64,000 nucleotides of DNA from Methylotenera sp. (lineage in GTDB: Bacteria > Pseudomonadota > Gammaproteobacteria > Burkholderiales > Methylophilaceae), in assembly GCA_021732365.1 (NCBI GenBank), contig JAKFVD010000017.1, forward strand, positions 186,001-250,000. Direction: 5' to 3'. The translations under genes were made by a program, and so were the position numbers. This document shows, piece by piece, positions 17,900 through 26,077 of the stretch (position 1 is the first letter of the stretch; each line of letters begins with the position of its first letter). The notes under the pieces were generated by a model. The model was not told the origin of the DNA. It worked only from the letters and a program-made list of their open reading frames with translations, and did not search any database.

Positions 17900-19081
17900 A
17901 TGTGGTTTTATTTGGGTTTAGTGACCGTTTCAGTATCACTTATTATTTATCTGTATCAAAAACTATCCATTCAATCCGCACTTCAACAACGCAAAAGCTC
18001 ACTCCAATATTGGACATACAATAAAAAGCCTTTTAAGTATGACTTAACCAATGCTAGCAGCAAAAATACGGGATTATTTGTATTAGAGATTCCCTGTGTA
18101 AGCGCTTTGCAATTTTCTGCCAGACAAGAGCGCCAAAAAGATAAGTGGGCCAAACGCTTGGGTATCTCTTACGAGTTTGAAACGGGTTCGCAGCAGTTCG
18201 ATCAACAAACTTATCTTGCCAGCATTACCCAAGAAGATGCTGAAATTATTGGTAAAGATAGTGCCATGATGTCTGAAATACGCGGGCTAATCTTTTCAAA
18301 ACAAGATGTTGATGTGATTACCAGACGAAATTTGATTATTTGTGACGGCAAGCATTTGTATTTAGAAATACATCTTTTAAAAGATAGCCCTATTCAGCAA
18401 GTGAATGCTTTGGCCGCACGTTTTTTACCTAGACTGAGAACGCTAGCCAACCTTTTGCAAAGCCAAAAGCGGGAAACAGCGCATTTCTGGAAAGTGCCCG
18501 CACAGCGTAACACTGCTATATTTTTAGCGATGAGCTTAGCCCTTGCGACTTGGGGCGGGTTAGAAGCAGCTCGCTTTTTTATCCTAGATAAAAATGCATT
18601 ATTCTCACCAATCAGTTTAATGCCAGAGGCCAGCATCATCAGTGCTTTAGCGTTGCTCACTTTTATTTTATTGGCTTTTAGGTTCATTAAAAAATCGGCG
18701 CGCCGCCATCTAGTATTGATTGATATCGTGATATTTGGCGGGCTTGGATTACTCTTTACCGTTTACGGATTGCTGTACGACTTTAATAGTATGAGCGATA
18801 GCAGCGAACCCACAATTGCCAGTTACCAGGTAGTAGACAAATACAGCGTAAAACATCGTGGGCGCAAAGGCAGGACCTATTACACCTACCACATTAACTT
18901 AAAAGACGCGGAATACCCGATTGATTCACCCATGAAAATTGACCATGATTTTTACGATACCATCTGTAAAACCGACTGGGTAAGCTTTACCATACGCGAT
19001 GGTCGCCTGCACAAACCGTGGCTTGAAAATATGTATAGATGCCTATTTTGTAAAGATCCACACCAAGAAAATGATTTTTAA
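17900..19081 (+). CDS. Unknown multi-pass membrane protein
   Basis: A 393-aa protein that I do not recognise. Seen: one N-terminal transmembrane helix (residues about 3-21), a roughly 180-residue soluble part rich in charged residues, three hydrophobic helices (about 208-225, 240-260 and 277-295), and a C-terminal soluble part with a basic, Tyr-rich patch (KHRGRKGRTYYTYH) that looks like a small beta domain. GGGGTGA lies about 8 nt before the ATG at 17900. Its start directly abuts rsmE and it is followed by the XRE-argA gene, whose operator-like palindromes begin 4 bp after this stop. Confidence 0.75.
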   Translation: MWFYLGLVTVSVSLIIYLYQKLSIQSALQQRKSSLQYWTYNKKPFKYDLTNASSKNTGLFVLEIPCVSALQFSARQERQKDKWAKRLGISYEFETGSQQFDQQTYLASITQEDAEIIGKDSAMMSEIRGLIFSKQDVDVITRRNLIICDGKHLYLEIHLLKDSPIQQVNALAARFLPRLRTLANLLQSQKRETAHFWKVPAQRNTAIFLAMSLALATWGGLEAARFFILDKNALFSPISLMPEASIISALALLTFILLAFRFIKKSARRHLVLIDIVIFGGLGLLFTVYGLLYDFNSMSDSSEPTIASYQVVDKYSVKHRGRKGRTYYTYHINLKDAEYPIDSPMKIDHDFYDTICKTDWVSFTIRDGRLHKPWLENMYRCLFCKDPHQENDF

Positions 19082-19084
19082 TAT

Positions 19085-19128
19085 TGTAATTTTTACATAT
19101 TTAATATAGTATTTATGTAATATTTACA
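19085..19128. promoter_or_regulatory. Two spaced palindromes TGTAA-N3-TTACA upstream of XRE-argA
   Basis: Site 1 is at 19085-19097 and site 2 at 19116-19128. Each is a 13-bp TGTAA-N3-TTACA; site 2 extends to a perfect ATGTAA-N3-TTACAT. They are spaced 31 bp centre to centre, close to three helical turns, so two dimers could bind the same face. They end 18 bp before the argA start and overlap the only room for its promoter. Paired small palindromes are typical operators for XRE-family repressors; autoregulation by the downstream protein is inferred. Confidence 0.6.
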
Positions 19129-19146
19129 TTTAAAAGCTTCTAAGTT

Positions 19147-20739
19147 ATGTCTTTAGGTCACTCAATCCGTCTACAGCGCAAATCGCTTAACCTTACGCTA
19201 CAACAGCTTGCTACTAAAGTGGGTGCTGATGCAGGCAACCTGTCGCGCATAGAGCGTGGTGAACTAGGCGTTTCTGAAACATTGCTGCGCAAAATTGCTA
19301 ACGCCCTAGAAACAACACCTGCACAAATTTATGCTTTAAGCGAATCTGACACAACACTTAAAGTTGAAGAACCGCATCAACCTTATTTGGCTAGCCCAAT
19401 CAGCATCCAAACATCTGCCATCGATTTTGTTCAGTGGTTTCGCTCTGCTACGCCTTATATTCATGCGTTTGGTGGGCGTACTTTTGTGATTGCCTTTGGT
19501 GGCGAGGTCGTCAGTGAGCAGCAATTTATTGCGCTATCACACGATTTGAATTTGCTGGCCAGTTTAGAAGTAAGGCTGGTACTGGTGCATGGCGCAAGAC
19601 CACAGATTGAGCAGCGGTTAAAACGCGATAAGCTAACGCCCGCTTTTCATAACGGCTTACGCGTGACTGATGATGCGGCGATGGAAGCAGTAAAAGAAGC
19701 CAATGGCGCAGTGCGGGTAGAGATTGAAGCGCTACTTTCAATGGGTATCGCCAATTCACCGATGGCAGGCGCAGATATTCGTGTTGCCAGTGGCAATTTT
19801 GTCACGGCAAAGCCGCTTGGTGTGCGCGATGGCGTTGATTTACAGCACACTGGCGAGGTGCGTAAAGTGGATGCGATTGGTATTCAAAAACGCCTGGATG
19901 ATAATGAATTAGTCTTGCTCTCCCCTCTTGGCTACTCACCCACAGGGGAAGCGTTCAACTTAAGTTTAGAAGATGTCGCTGTCAGCGCAGCCATTGCGCT
20001 GGATGCCGACAAGCTGATTTTTTTAATGGATTCAGAAGGCGTGCGTAATTTGCGCGGCGATTTATTACGCGAAATGACCGCAGAAAAGGCTAAAAACTTA
20101 CTGCGGAATGTGCAAAAAAACGAAACGCCTATCCACTTTTCTGAGGACGTTGACTACTACCTGCCTGCCGCCGTACGCGCCTGCGAGCAAGGCGTGGCAC
20201 GCACACATTTAATTTCGCGGCATATCGATGGCGCTATTATTCAAGAGTTATTTACGCACAGCGGTATTGGCACAATGGTCACAGAGCAAGGACTGGAAAC
20301 CATGCGCCAAGCTAACATTGACGATGTGGGCGGCATATTGAAGCTAATTGAGCCCTTAGAAAATGATGGCATTTTAGTACGGCGTGGGCGTGAGCGCATT
20401 GAAATGGAAATCGATCATTTTTATGTAATGGAGCACGACAACCGCACCATTGGTTGCGCGGCGCTATACCCATTTGCATCTGAGCGAATGGCTGAATTCG
20501 CGTGCCTTGCGATTGACCCAGCTTACCGCGGCGGCGGTCGCGGCGACAGATTATTTAATTATTGCCAAGTGCAAGCCAAAGAAAATGGCTTTAAACAATT
20601 ATTTTGCTTAACTACACGCACTGAGCACTGGTTTTTAGAGCGCGGCTTTATTGAGCAAGCCATTGAAAAACTGCCGCATGAAAAGCAAAAGTTGTACAAT
20701 TTTCAACGAAAATCCAAAGTATTTGTTAAGTCGCTTTAA
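19147..20739 (+). CDS. argA: N-acetylglutamate synthase with fused N-terminal XRE helix-turn-helix
   Basis: Acetyl-CoA:glutamate N-acetyltransferase, first step of arginine synthesis. The 530 aa comprise three parts. Residues about 5-64 form a Cro/C1-type HTH (LTLQQLATKVGADAGNLSRI, then LLRKIANALE), followed by a linker. Residues about 90-335 form the amino-acid-kinase-like arginine-sensing domain, starting at the usual ArgA N-terminus (DFVQWFRSATPYIHAFGG, VIAFGGE, LVLVHGARPQI). Residues about 380-530 are the GNAT domain (CLAIDPAYRGGGRGDRLF, LTTRTEHWFLERGF). The HTH and enzyme are in one uninterrupted frame with no internal ribosome site that I can see. Standard ArgA is about 440 aa without an HTH. 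Arginine-responsive autorepression is inferred from the paired upstream palindromes. Confidence 0.9.
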   Translation: MSLGHSIRLQRKSLNLTLQQLATKVGADAGNLSRIERGELGVSETLLRKIANALETTPAQIYALSESDTTLKVEEPHQPYLASPISIQTSAIDFVQWFRSATPYIHAFGGRTFVIAFGGEVVSEQQFIALSHDLNLLASLEVRLVLVHGARPQIEQRLKRDKLTPAFHNGLRVTDDAAMEAVKEANGAVRVEIEALLSMGIANSPMAGADIRVASGNFVTAKPLGVRDGVDLQHTGEVRKVDAIGIQKRLDDNELVLLSPLGYSPTGEAFNLSLEDVAVSAAIALDADKLIFLMDSEGVRNLRGDLLREMTAEKAKNLLRNVQKNETPIHFSEDVDYYLPAAVRACEQGVARTHLISRHIDGAIIQELFTHSGIGTMVTEQGLETMRQANIDDVGGILKLIEPLENDGILVRRGRERIEMEIDHFYVMEHDNRTIGCAALYPFASERMAEFACLAIDPAYRGGGRGDRLFNYCQVQAKENGFKQLFCLTTRTEHWFLERGFIEQAIEKLPHEKQKLYNFQRKSKVFVKSL

Positions 20740-20773
20740 GTAACTTTAACCTCGAATAAAACCTTTTCAGCAC

Positions 20774-20804
20774 AAAACTTAACCTATTTTTTGGGTTAAG
20801 TTTT
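20774..20804 (+). terminator. Terminator downstream of argA
   Basis: An 11-bp perfect stem AAAACTTAACC / GGTTAAGTTTT with a T-rich 9-nt loop, 35 bp past the argA stop. It separates argA from argB. Confidence 0.7.
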
Positions 20805-20849
20805 ACTATTAATATCCGCAATCTCTTTAATTAAAAGCTACTTTTTAGA

Positions 20850-20855
20850 TACAAT
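20850..20855 (+). promoter_or_regulatory. Candidate -10 box of argB
   Basis: TACAAT 42 nt upstream of the argB ATG, in a short gap after the argA terminator. A matching -35 is only weak (TTAATT at 17 bp). No TGTAA-N3-TTACA palindrome is present here, so argB does not share the argA operator. Confidence 0.3.
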
Positions 20856-20869
20856 GAACCAAAATTTAA

Positions 20870-21793
<924 letters not shown>

Positions 21794-21802
21794 TTCCAAT
21801 CC

Positions 21803-21832
21803 CCGTCATTCTCACCAAGGCGGCAATGACGG
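21803..21832. repeat. REP-like palindromic remnant
   Basis: CCGTCATT and its exact complement AATGACGG flank 14 nt, followed by GAATCCAG-type sequence. This matches the general look of dispersed extragenic palindromes (CGTCATTC...GAATGACG) common in proteobacteria. It has no T tract, so it is not a classical terminator. Confidence 0.5.
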
Positions 21833-21861
21833 TTCCTGAATCCAGCTTTTAGATAATTACA

Positions 21862-22494
21862 ATGACACAAAAAATCTGGATTTTCGATTTAGACGATACC
21901 TTACACAACGCCTCTGCGCATATCTTTCCTGTGATGAATCGCGCCATGACGCAATACATCATGGATGAGTTAAGCTTAGATGAGGCTGCTGCACATCAAT
22001 TGCGCCAGCATTATTGGCGTATTTATGGCGCAACGCTTAAAGGTTTAATGCGCCATCATGGCATTGATGCATTTCATTTTCTAGAACAAACCCATGCGTT
22101 TATGGATTTACCCAATATGGTGATTCAGGTTAAACAACTACGCCATTTGTTGCAAAGCTTGCAAGGACGAAAATGTGTGTTCACCAATGCGCCGCGTGAA
22201 TACGCCATGCGGGTGTTGAATATTATGGGTATTGCCGATTGTTTTGAGCTGGTATTTAGCGTGGAATCCACTAAATTTCATGCCAAGCCATCCATTCGTG
22301 GTTTTCAGATGTTGTTAAAAACTTTAAAAACTCACCCCAAAAATTGCATCATGCTGGAAGATAATCTGCCCGCATTGATGACGGCCAAACGCTTAGGGAT
22401 GAAAACGATTTGGGTCACAAAAAAGCCACAAAAACCTAATTTTGTCGATTATCGGCTTAACTCAGTGTTAGCGCTCACTTACACTCATATATAA
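21862..22494 (+). CDS. HAD-family pyrimidine 5'-nucleotidase
   Basis: A 210-aa HAD-superfamily phosphatase of the Sdt1/YjjG-like pyrimidine 5'-nucleotidase group. Seen: motif I IFDLDDTLHNASA at the N-terminus (two catalytic Asp), motif II VFTNAPREYA, motif III Lys in KFHAKPSIRGF, and motif IV MLEDNLPALMTAKRLGM. It likely dephosphorylates (d)UMP, CMP or related nucleotides; the substrate is inferred from family only. It lies between argB and slmA, as commonly seen in betaproteobacteria. Confidence 0.88.
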   Translation: MTQKIWIFDLDDTLHNASAHIFPVMNRAMTQYIMDELSLDEAAAHQLRQHYWRIYGATLKGLMRHHGIDAFHFLEQTHAFMDLPNMVIQVKQLRHLLQSLQGRKCVFTNAPREYAMRVLNIMGIADCFELVFSVESTKFHAKPSIRGFQMLLKTLKTHPKNCIMLEDNLPALMTAKRLGMKTIWVTKKPQKPNFVDYRLNSVLALTYTHI

Positions 22495-22532
22495 TCATAC
22501 TGTCATTTACATTAATAAATCAGGGGAACAAT

Positions 22533-23090
22533 ATGGCATCAGACCGTAAGCAACAAATATTAGAAACACTTGCCAAAATACTGGAAAATCCAAAACGCGA
22601 GAAAATTACTACGGCTAGTTTAGCTGCCAAACTGCATGTATCTGAGGCTGCGCTTTACCGCCACTTTGCTAACAAAGCGCAAATGTTTGAAGGCTTGATT
22701 GAGTTTATCGAAGCGTCCATTTTTGGTGTCATCAACAAAATCACAACCGATGAAACCGATGGTGCAAAACAAGTACAGTTAATCATCACCATGTTATTAA
22801 AATTCGCCGAAAAAAATCCCGGTATGACACGTGTGTTAACTGGTGACGCCTTAGTGAACGAAGAAGAATGGCTGCAAACGCGTATTAATCAACTTTATGA
22901 CCGAATCGAAGCCAGCCTAAAACAAAGTATCCGAATAGCGGAGACGACAACAGGCGCTAAAGGTGACGCTGAAGCACAAGCCAATTTGATGGTATGTTAT
23001 GTGATTGGCCGCTGGCATCAATATGCGAAAAGTGGGTTTAAGCGGAAGCCTATGGAGTTTGTGCAACAACAGCTAATTTCGATAATTTAA
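22533..23090 (+). CDS. slmA: Nucleoid occlusion factor SlmA (TetR family)
   Basis: DNA-binding inhibitor of FtsZ ring assembly over the nucleoid. 185 aa. Seen: N-terminal RKQQILETLAKILE, the TetR HTH ITTASLAAKLHVSEAALYRHFANKAQMFEGL (split: helix 2 TTASLAAKL, recognition helix EAALYRHF), then the SlmA-typical ligand/FtsZ domain with FAEKNPGMTRVLTGDAL. A clear AGGGGA lies before the ATG. Its target, the FtsZ C-terminal peptide, is conserved in the ftsZ gene of this same window. Confidence 0.93.
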   Translation: MASDRKQQILETLAKILENPKREKITTASLAAKLHVSEAALYRHFANKAQMFEGLIEFIEASIFGVINKITTDETDGAKQVQLIITMLLKFAEKNPGMTRVLTGDALVNEEEWLQTRINQLYDRIEASLKQSIRIAETTTGAKGDAEAQANLMVCYVIGRWHQYAKSGFKRKPMEFVQQQLISII

Positions 23091-23111
23091 GCAGAGCTAA
23101 GAAAGGTTAAC

Positions 23112-23579
23112 GTGTGCCTAGAACAAATCATTGAAATTTCAACATCATTGTTAACCCCTTTAATAGCAATCGTTGCAACATACATTGCTTATCAGCAATG
23201 GAAAACTAACAAGCAAAAATTAATACTAGACCGTTATGACCGCCGTTTAAAAGTGTATGAAGAAGTACGCAAAATACTGAGCATAATTTTACGCGATGCA
23301 AGGGCAGAGTTTGCTGACTTGTTAAAATTTAGGACATCTGTTTCAGAAGCAGATTTTCTTTTTGGCTCAGAAATTACAGAATATATAGATGAAATATATA
23401 AACGTGGCATTAAATTAGAGTACTGGAATAAAGAGTATCGTGACTACTCCCAAATTAAACCTGATGGTTACGACCACCAAAAAATTTGTAATGGAATGCA
23501 TGATGAACTTACTTGGCTAACTGCTCAATTTGAACCAGCAAAAGTTAAATTTAAAAAATATTTGGATATAAGCAAATAA
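23112..23579 (+). CDS. Unknown protein with one N-terminal membrane helix
   Basis: 155 aa, GTG start chosen because AAAGG sits 5 nt upstream. Seen: one hydrophobic helix (TSLLTPLIAIVATYIAY) followed by QQWKTNKQKLILDRYDRRLKVYEEVRK, a signature of a widespread but uncharacterised membrane-anchored family, then a charged, largely helical cytoplasmic part. I cannot assign a function. It starts 21 bp after slmA and is immediately followed by the structured repeat at 23601, suggesting an accessory insertion between slmA and cca. Confidence 0.7.
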   Translation: MCLEQIIEISTSLLTPLIAIVATYIAYQQWKTNKQKLILDRYDRRLKVYEEVRKILSIILRDARAEFADLLKFRTSVSEADFLFGSEITEYIDEIYKRGIKLEYWNKEYRDYSQIKPDGYDHQKICNGMHDELTWLTAQFEPAKVKFKKYLDISK

Positions 23580-23600
23580 ACTTAAATACTTAGAACATAA

Positions 23601-23830
23601 CCCCTTCTACCGCGCCTGCGCTGCTGTAAAAAGTTGGGAGATTTTAGCGAGGACCGTTTGAGTTCCGCGATAAGCCACGTTTTGTGTGGCTTGTTAGGGC
23701 GAGTTCCGCAGCGCCCAACTTTTTATAGCAGCACAGGAATCGAGCGGTAGGGGGTGCTCTTTTCTTTGGTTACTTTCTTTTGAGCAAGCAAAAGCAAAGT
23801 AACTCGCCAGTCGCGCGAAAGCGACTTAAC
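23601..23830. repeat. Structured non-coding element with nested inverted repeats
   Basis: A long imperfect inverted repeat (23601-23638 with 23714-23754; the inner 25 bases pair almost completely) encloses a small hairpin (AAGCCAC at 672-678 / GTGGCTT at 686-692 of 23 kb) and two copies of GAGTTCCGC (23660-23668, 23701-23709). A further hairpin follows (GTTACTTT-CTTTTG at 23769-23782 with its complement at 23789-23803). No ORF is credible. The GGTTACTTTCTTTTG...CAAAG motif is one I have seen scattered in other proteobacterial genomes, so a dispersed repeat is the likeliest identity. Confidence 0.65.
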
Positions 23831-23837
23831 ACTTAAT

Positions 23838-25055
23838 TTACATCAATTTTTTAATCGCAATCAACCTTGTCTCAAACAACGCCGCTTTAATCTTTTCAGG
23901 CGATTCAATGCTTTTTGCTATCTCTCCAGCATCAATACTTAACACTTTTTTTAAGGCTAATTTTAACAGCTCAGCTTCAGGTAAATCGCAGTTTTCCAAA
24001 CCCGTTCTGCCACGTGAATCGGCTTCGCAGGCTTTTAAGAAGTCGCCAAATCGAGCAGGCTGGCGAATCGCATCTAATTCCATCAAGAATTCAAGCAAGG
24101 TATCTGCGCGCATTTTACTGGCTTGGTGCAATTTGCCATGAAATTTGGCCACGATATGCGCCAGCTCTTTGCAATCATTTGGCACACGTAAGCGTTTGCT
24201 CACGTCTTTGAGCAAATCCACACTACGGATTTCATGCCCAATATGACGCGGCAACACATCTTTTGGGGTGGTGCCTTTACCTAGATCATGCATTAATGCG
24301 GCAAAGCGAATGGGTAGACTAAAATCCTGTTTGGCCGCATAGTCGATCACCATCATCACATGCACGCCCGTATCAATCTCGGGATGATGTTGCGGTGGTT
24401 GCGGAACGCCCCAAAGCCTATCCAACTCTGGCAATATTTTTTGTAGGGCGCCACAATCACGCAGCACTTCAAACATGCGGCTGGGCTTTGCTTCCATCAG
24501 GCCTTTGGATAGTTCTTGCCAGACGCGCTCTGGTACTAAGGCATCCACCTCGCCTGCTTGCACCATTTGCTGCATCAGCTGGTTCGTCTCAGGCGCTACG
24601 GTGAAATCGGCAAAACGTGCTGCAAAACGGGCAGCGCGCAAAATACGCACCGGGTCTTCTGCAAAAGCGTCGCTGACATGACGCAGGGTTTTCGATTTAA
24701 GGTCAGCCAAGCCATTAAAGGGATCAATCAACTCCCCGTTTTCTGTTTTAGCAATGGCATTAATTGTGAGATCGCGGCGCGCCAGGTCTTCTTCCAAAGT
24801 CACCTCTGGCGAAGCATGCACAGCAAAACCTTTGTAGCCTGCAGCGGTTTTACGTTCTGTGCGCGCTAAGGCATATTCCTCATGTGTTTTGGGGTGCAAA
24901 AAAACGGGGAAATCTTTACCAACTGGCTTATAACCGTTATCTAGCATGGCTTGTGGCGTACTACCAACCACCACGTAATCTTTATCTTTTACTGGCAAGC
25001 CTAACAATTCATCGCGTACTGCGCCGCCAACGATGTAGACCTGCATTTCAGCCAT
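23838..25055 (-). CDS. cca: Multifunctional CCA tRNA nucleotidyltransferase
   Basis: Adds or repairs the 3' CCA end of tRNAs. 405 aa. Seen: the nucleotidyltransferase core YIVGGAVRDELLGL and KDKDYVVVG with catalytic acidic pair, RRDLTINAIA, the DPVRILRAARFAARF motif, and a C-terminal HD domain (FAALMHDLGKGTTP) giving the phosphohydrolase activities of the gammaproteobacterial/betaproteobacterial long form. An alternative ATG three codons in is possible. It is the last gene of a run with slt and the NDUFA9-like gene. Confidence 0.95.
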   Translation of the reverse strand: MAEMQVYIVGGAVRDELLGLPVKDKDYVVVGSTPQAMLDNGYKPVGKDFPVFLHPKTHEEYALARTERKTAAGYKGFAVHASPEVTLEEDLARRDLTINAIAKTENGELIDPFNGLADLKSKTLRHVSDAFAEDPVRILRAARFAARFADFTVAPETNQLMQQMVQAGEVDALVPERVWQELSKGLMEAKPSRMFEVLRDCGALQKILPELDRLWGVPQPPQHHPEIDTGVHVMMVIDYAAKQDFSLPIRFAALMHDLGKGTTPKDVLPRHIGHEIRSVDLLKDVSKRLRVPNDCKELAHIVAKFHGKLHQASKMRADTLLEFLMELDAIRQPARFGDFLKACEADSRGRTGLENCDLPEAELLKLALKKVLSIDAGEIAKSIESPEKIKAALFETRLIAIKKLM

Positions 25056-25100
25056 TAATCAAAATTCCGCCCAAAAATAGGGTTAAGTTTAGACATATAT

Positions 25101-26066
25101 TTATCTTCTAGCGTTAATCGCACGTCCTGCAGCACTGCGAAAGCCATCATATGCGCCGCGCGGCGTGTCATTCATTAAATATTCTGGTACGACTGCTTCT
25201 AATGGCGTTGGAATGACGTTTAGTTCTGGCGCAATAGGCTGACGCGTGACGCTATCTAAAGCCATCGATTTCACGTTGTCGCGTGTCATTAATTTAATCG
25301 GCAGCAACTCCATCGCAAATGCCTGCGCCATTGATAAGCGATCGTTTAAGCCAATGATAGGGCGTTGCTTGCCCATAATATCCATTACCTTTTGAACCAG
25401 GTCACGCAAGGAATAAATAGTTGGGCCACCTAATTCATAGCTTTTATCATAGGTATCTGTATTTTCCAGCGCGTTCACAAAGCAACTGGCCACGTCTTCT
25501 ACCCAAATCGGTTGAAATTTTGCATCGGGTTTTGCTAATGCTATCACCGGTAAATACTTCACTAGATTGGCAAATAAATTTAAAAAGCTATCACCACGTC
25601 CAAAGATGACGGATGGCCTAAAAATGGTGATATTAAGCTTTTTATTGAAGTCGCCAAGTGCGGCCTCACCTCTGGCTTTGCTGATTAAATATTGGCTTGG
25701 CGCATGGCTGCTGGCTTGTAACGCGCTCATGTGTAATAAGCGTTCAATGCCTAGGCTTTCGCATAGTTGCGCGACGCGACGCGGCAATTGATGGTGCATT
25801 TCTTCAAAGGTGATTTTGCGATTTTCGTGCAAAATTCCGATTAAGTTAATCACGGCATCGGCGCCTGTTAAGGCTTCTTTTAACGCGTGATTATTCATCA
25901 CATCGCATTCCACCACATGTACATTTGGCAGCAAAATCAAATGCTTACTCGCCTCACGGCGACGCGACAATACGTTGACTTGATAGCCTGCAGCATCTAA
26001 TTTGGCGACTATACTGCTGCCAACAAAGCCTGCTCCGCCCAACACACATACTACTTTTACTGTCAT
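25101..26066 (-). CDS. NDUFA9-like NAD(P)-binding SDR protein
   Basis: 321 aa atypical short-chain dehydrogenase of the complex-I NDUFA9 / NAD-dependent epimerase type. Seen: N-terminal VVCVLGGAGFVGSSIVAKL (GxxGxxG NAD site), LSRRRE dinucleotide selectivity segment, DAVINLIGIL, and the YLISKARGEAAL segment in place of the YxxxK pair. The substrate is unknown; in bacteria such genes often act in quinone or membrane lipid metabolism. It starts 11 bp after slt and is followed by cca, the same direction. Confidence 0.85.
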   Translation of the reverse strand: MTVKVVCVLGGAGFVGSSIVAKLDAAGYQVNVLSRRREASKHLILLPNVHVVECDVMNNHALKEALTGADAVINLIGILHENRKITFEEMHHQLPRRVAQLCESLGIERLLHMSALQASSHAPSQYLISKARGEAALGDFNKKLNITIFRPSVIFGRGDSFLNLFANLVKYLPVIALAKPDAKFQPIWVEDVASCFVNALENTDTYDKSYELGGPTIYSLRDLVQKVMDIMGKQRPIIGLNDRLSMAQAFAMELLPIKLMTRDNVKSMALDSVTRQPIAPELNVIPTPLEAVVPEYLMNDTPRGAYDGFRSAAGRAINARR

Positions 26067-26077
26067 TACTTTATCCT

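Noticed and set aside
19147..19420. Separate small XRE regulator gene followed by argA
   Set aside because: There is no stop codon between the parts and no ribosome site plus start codon near the ArgA N-terminus, so one fused gene is the simpler reading.
21803..21832. Intrinsic terminator of argB
   Set aside because: The hairpin has a long interrupted loop and no T run after it; a REP-like remnant fits better.
23601..23830. CRISPR array or insertion sequence
   Set aside because: There are inverted repeats rather than regularly spaced direct repeats, and no transposase frame inside.
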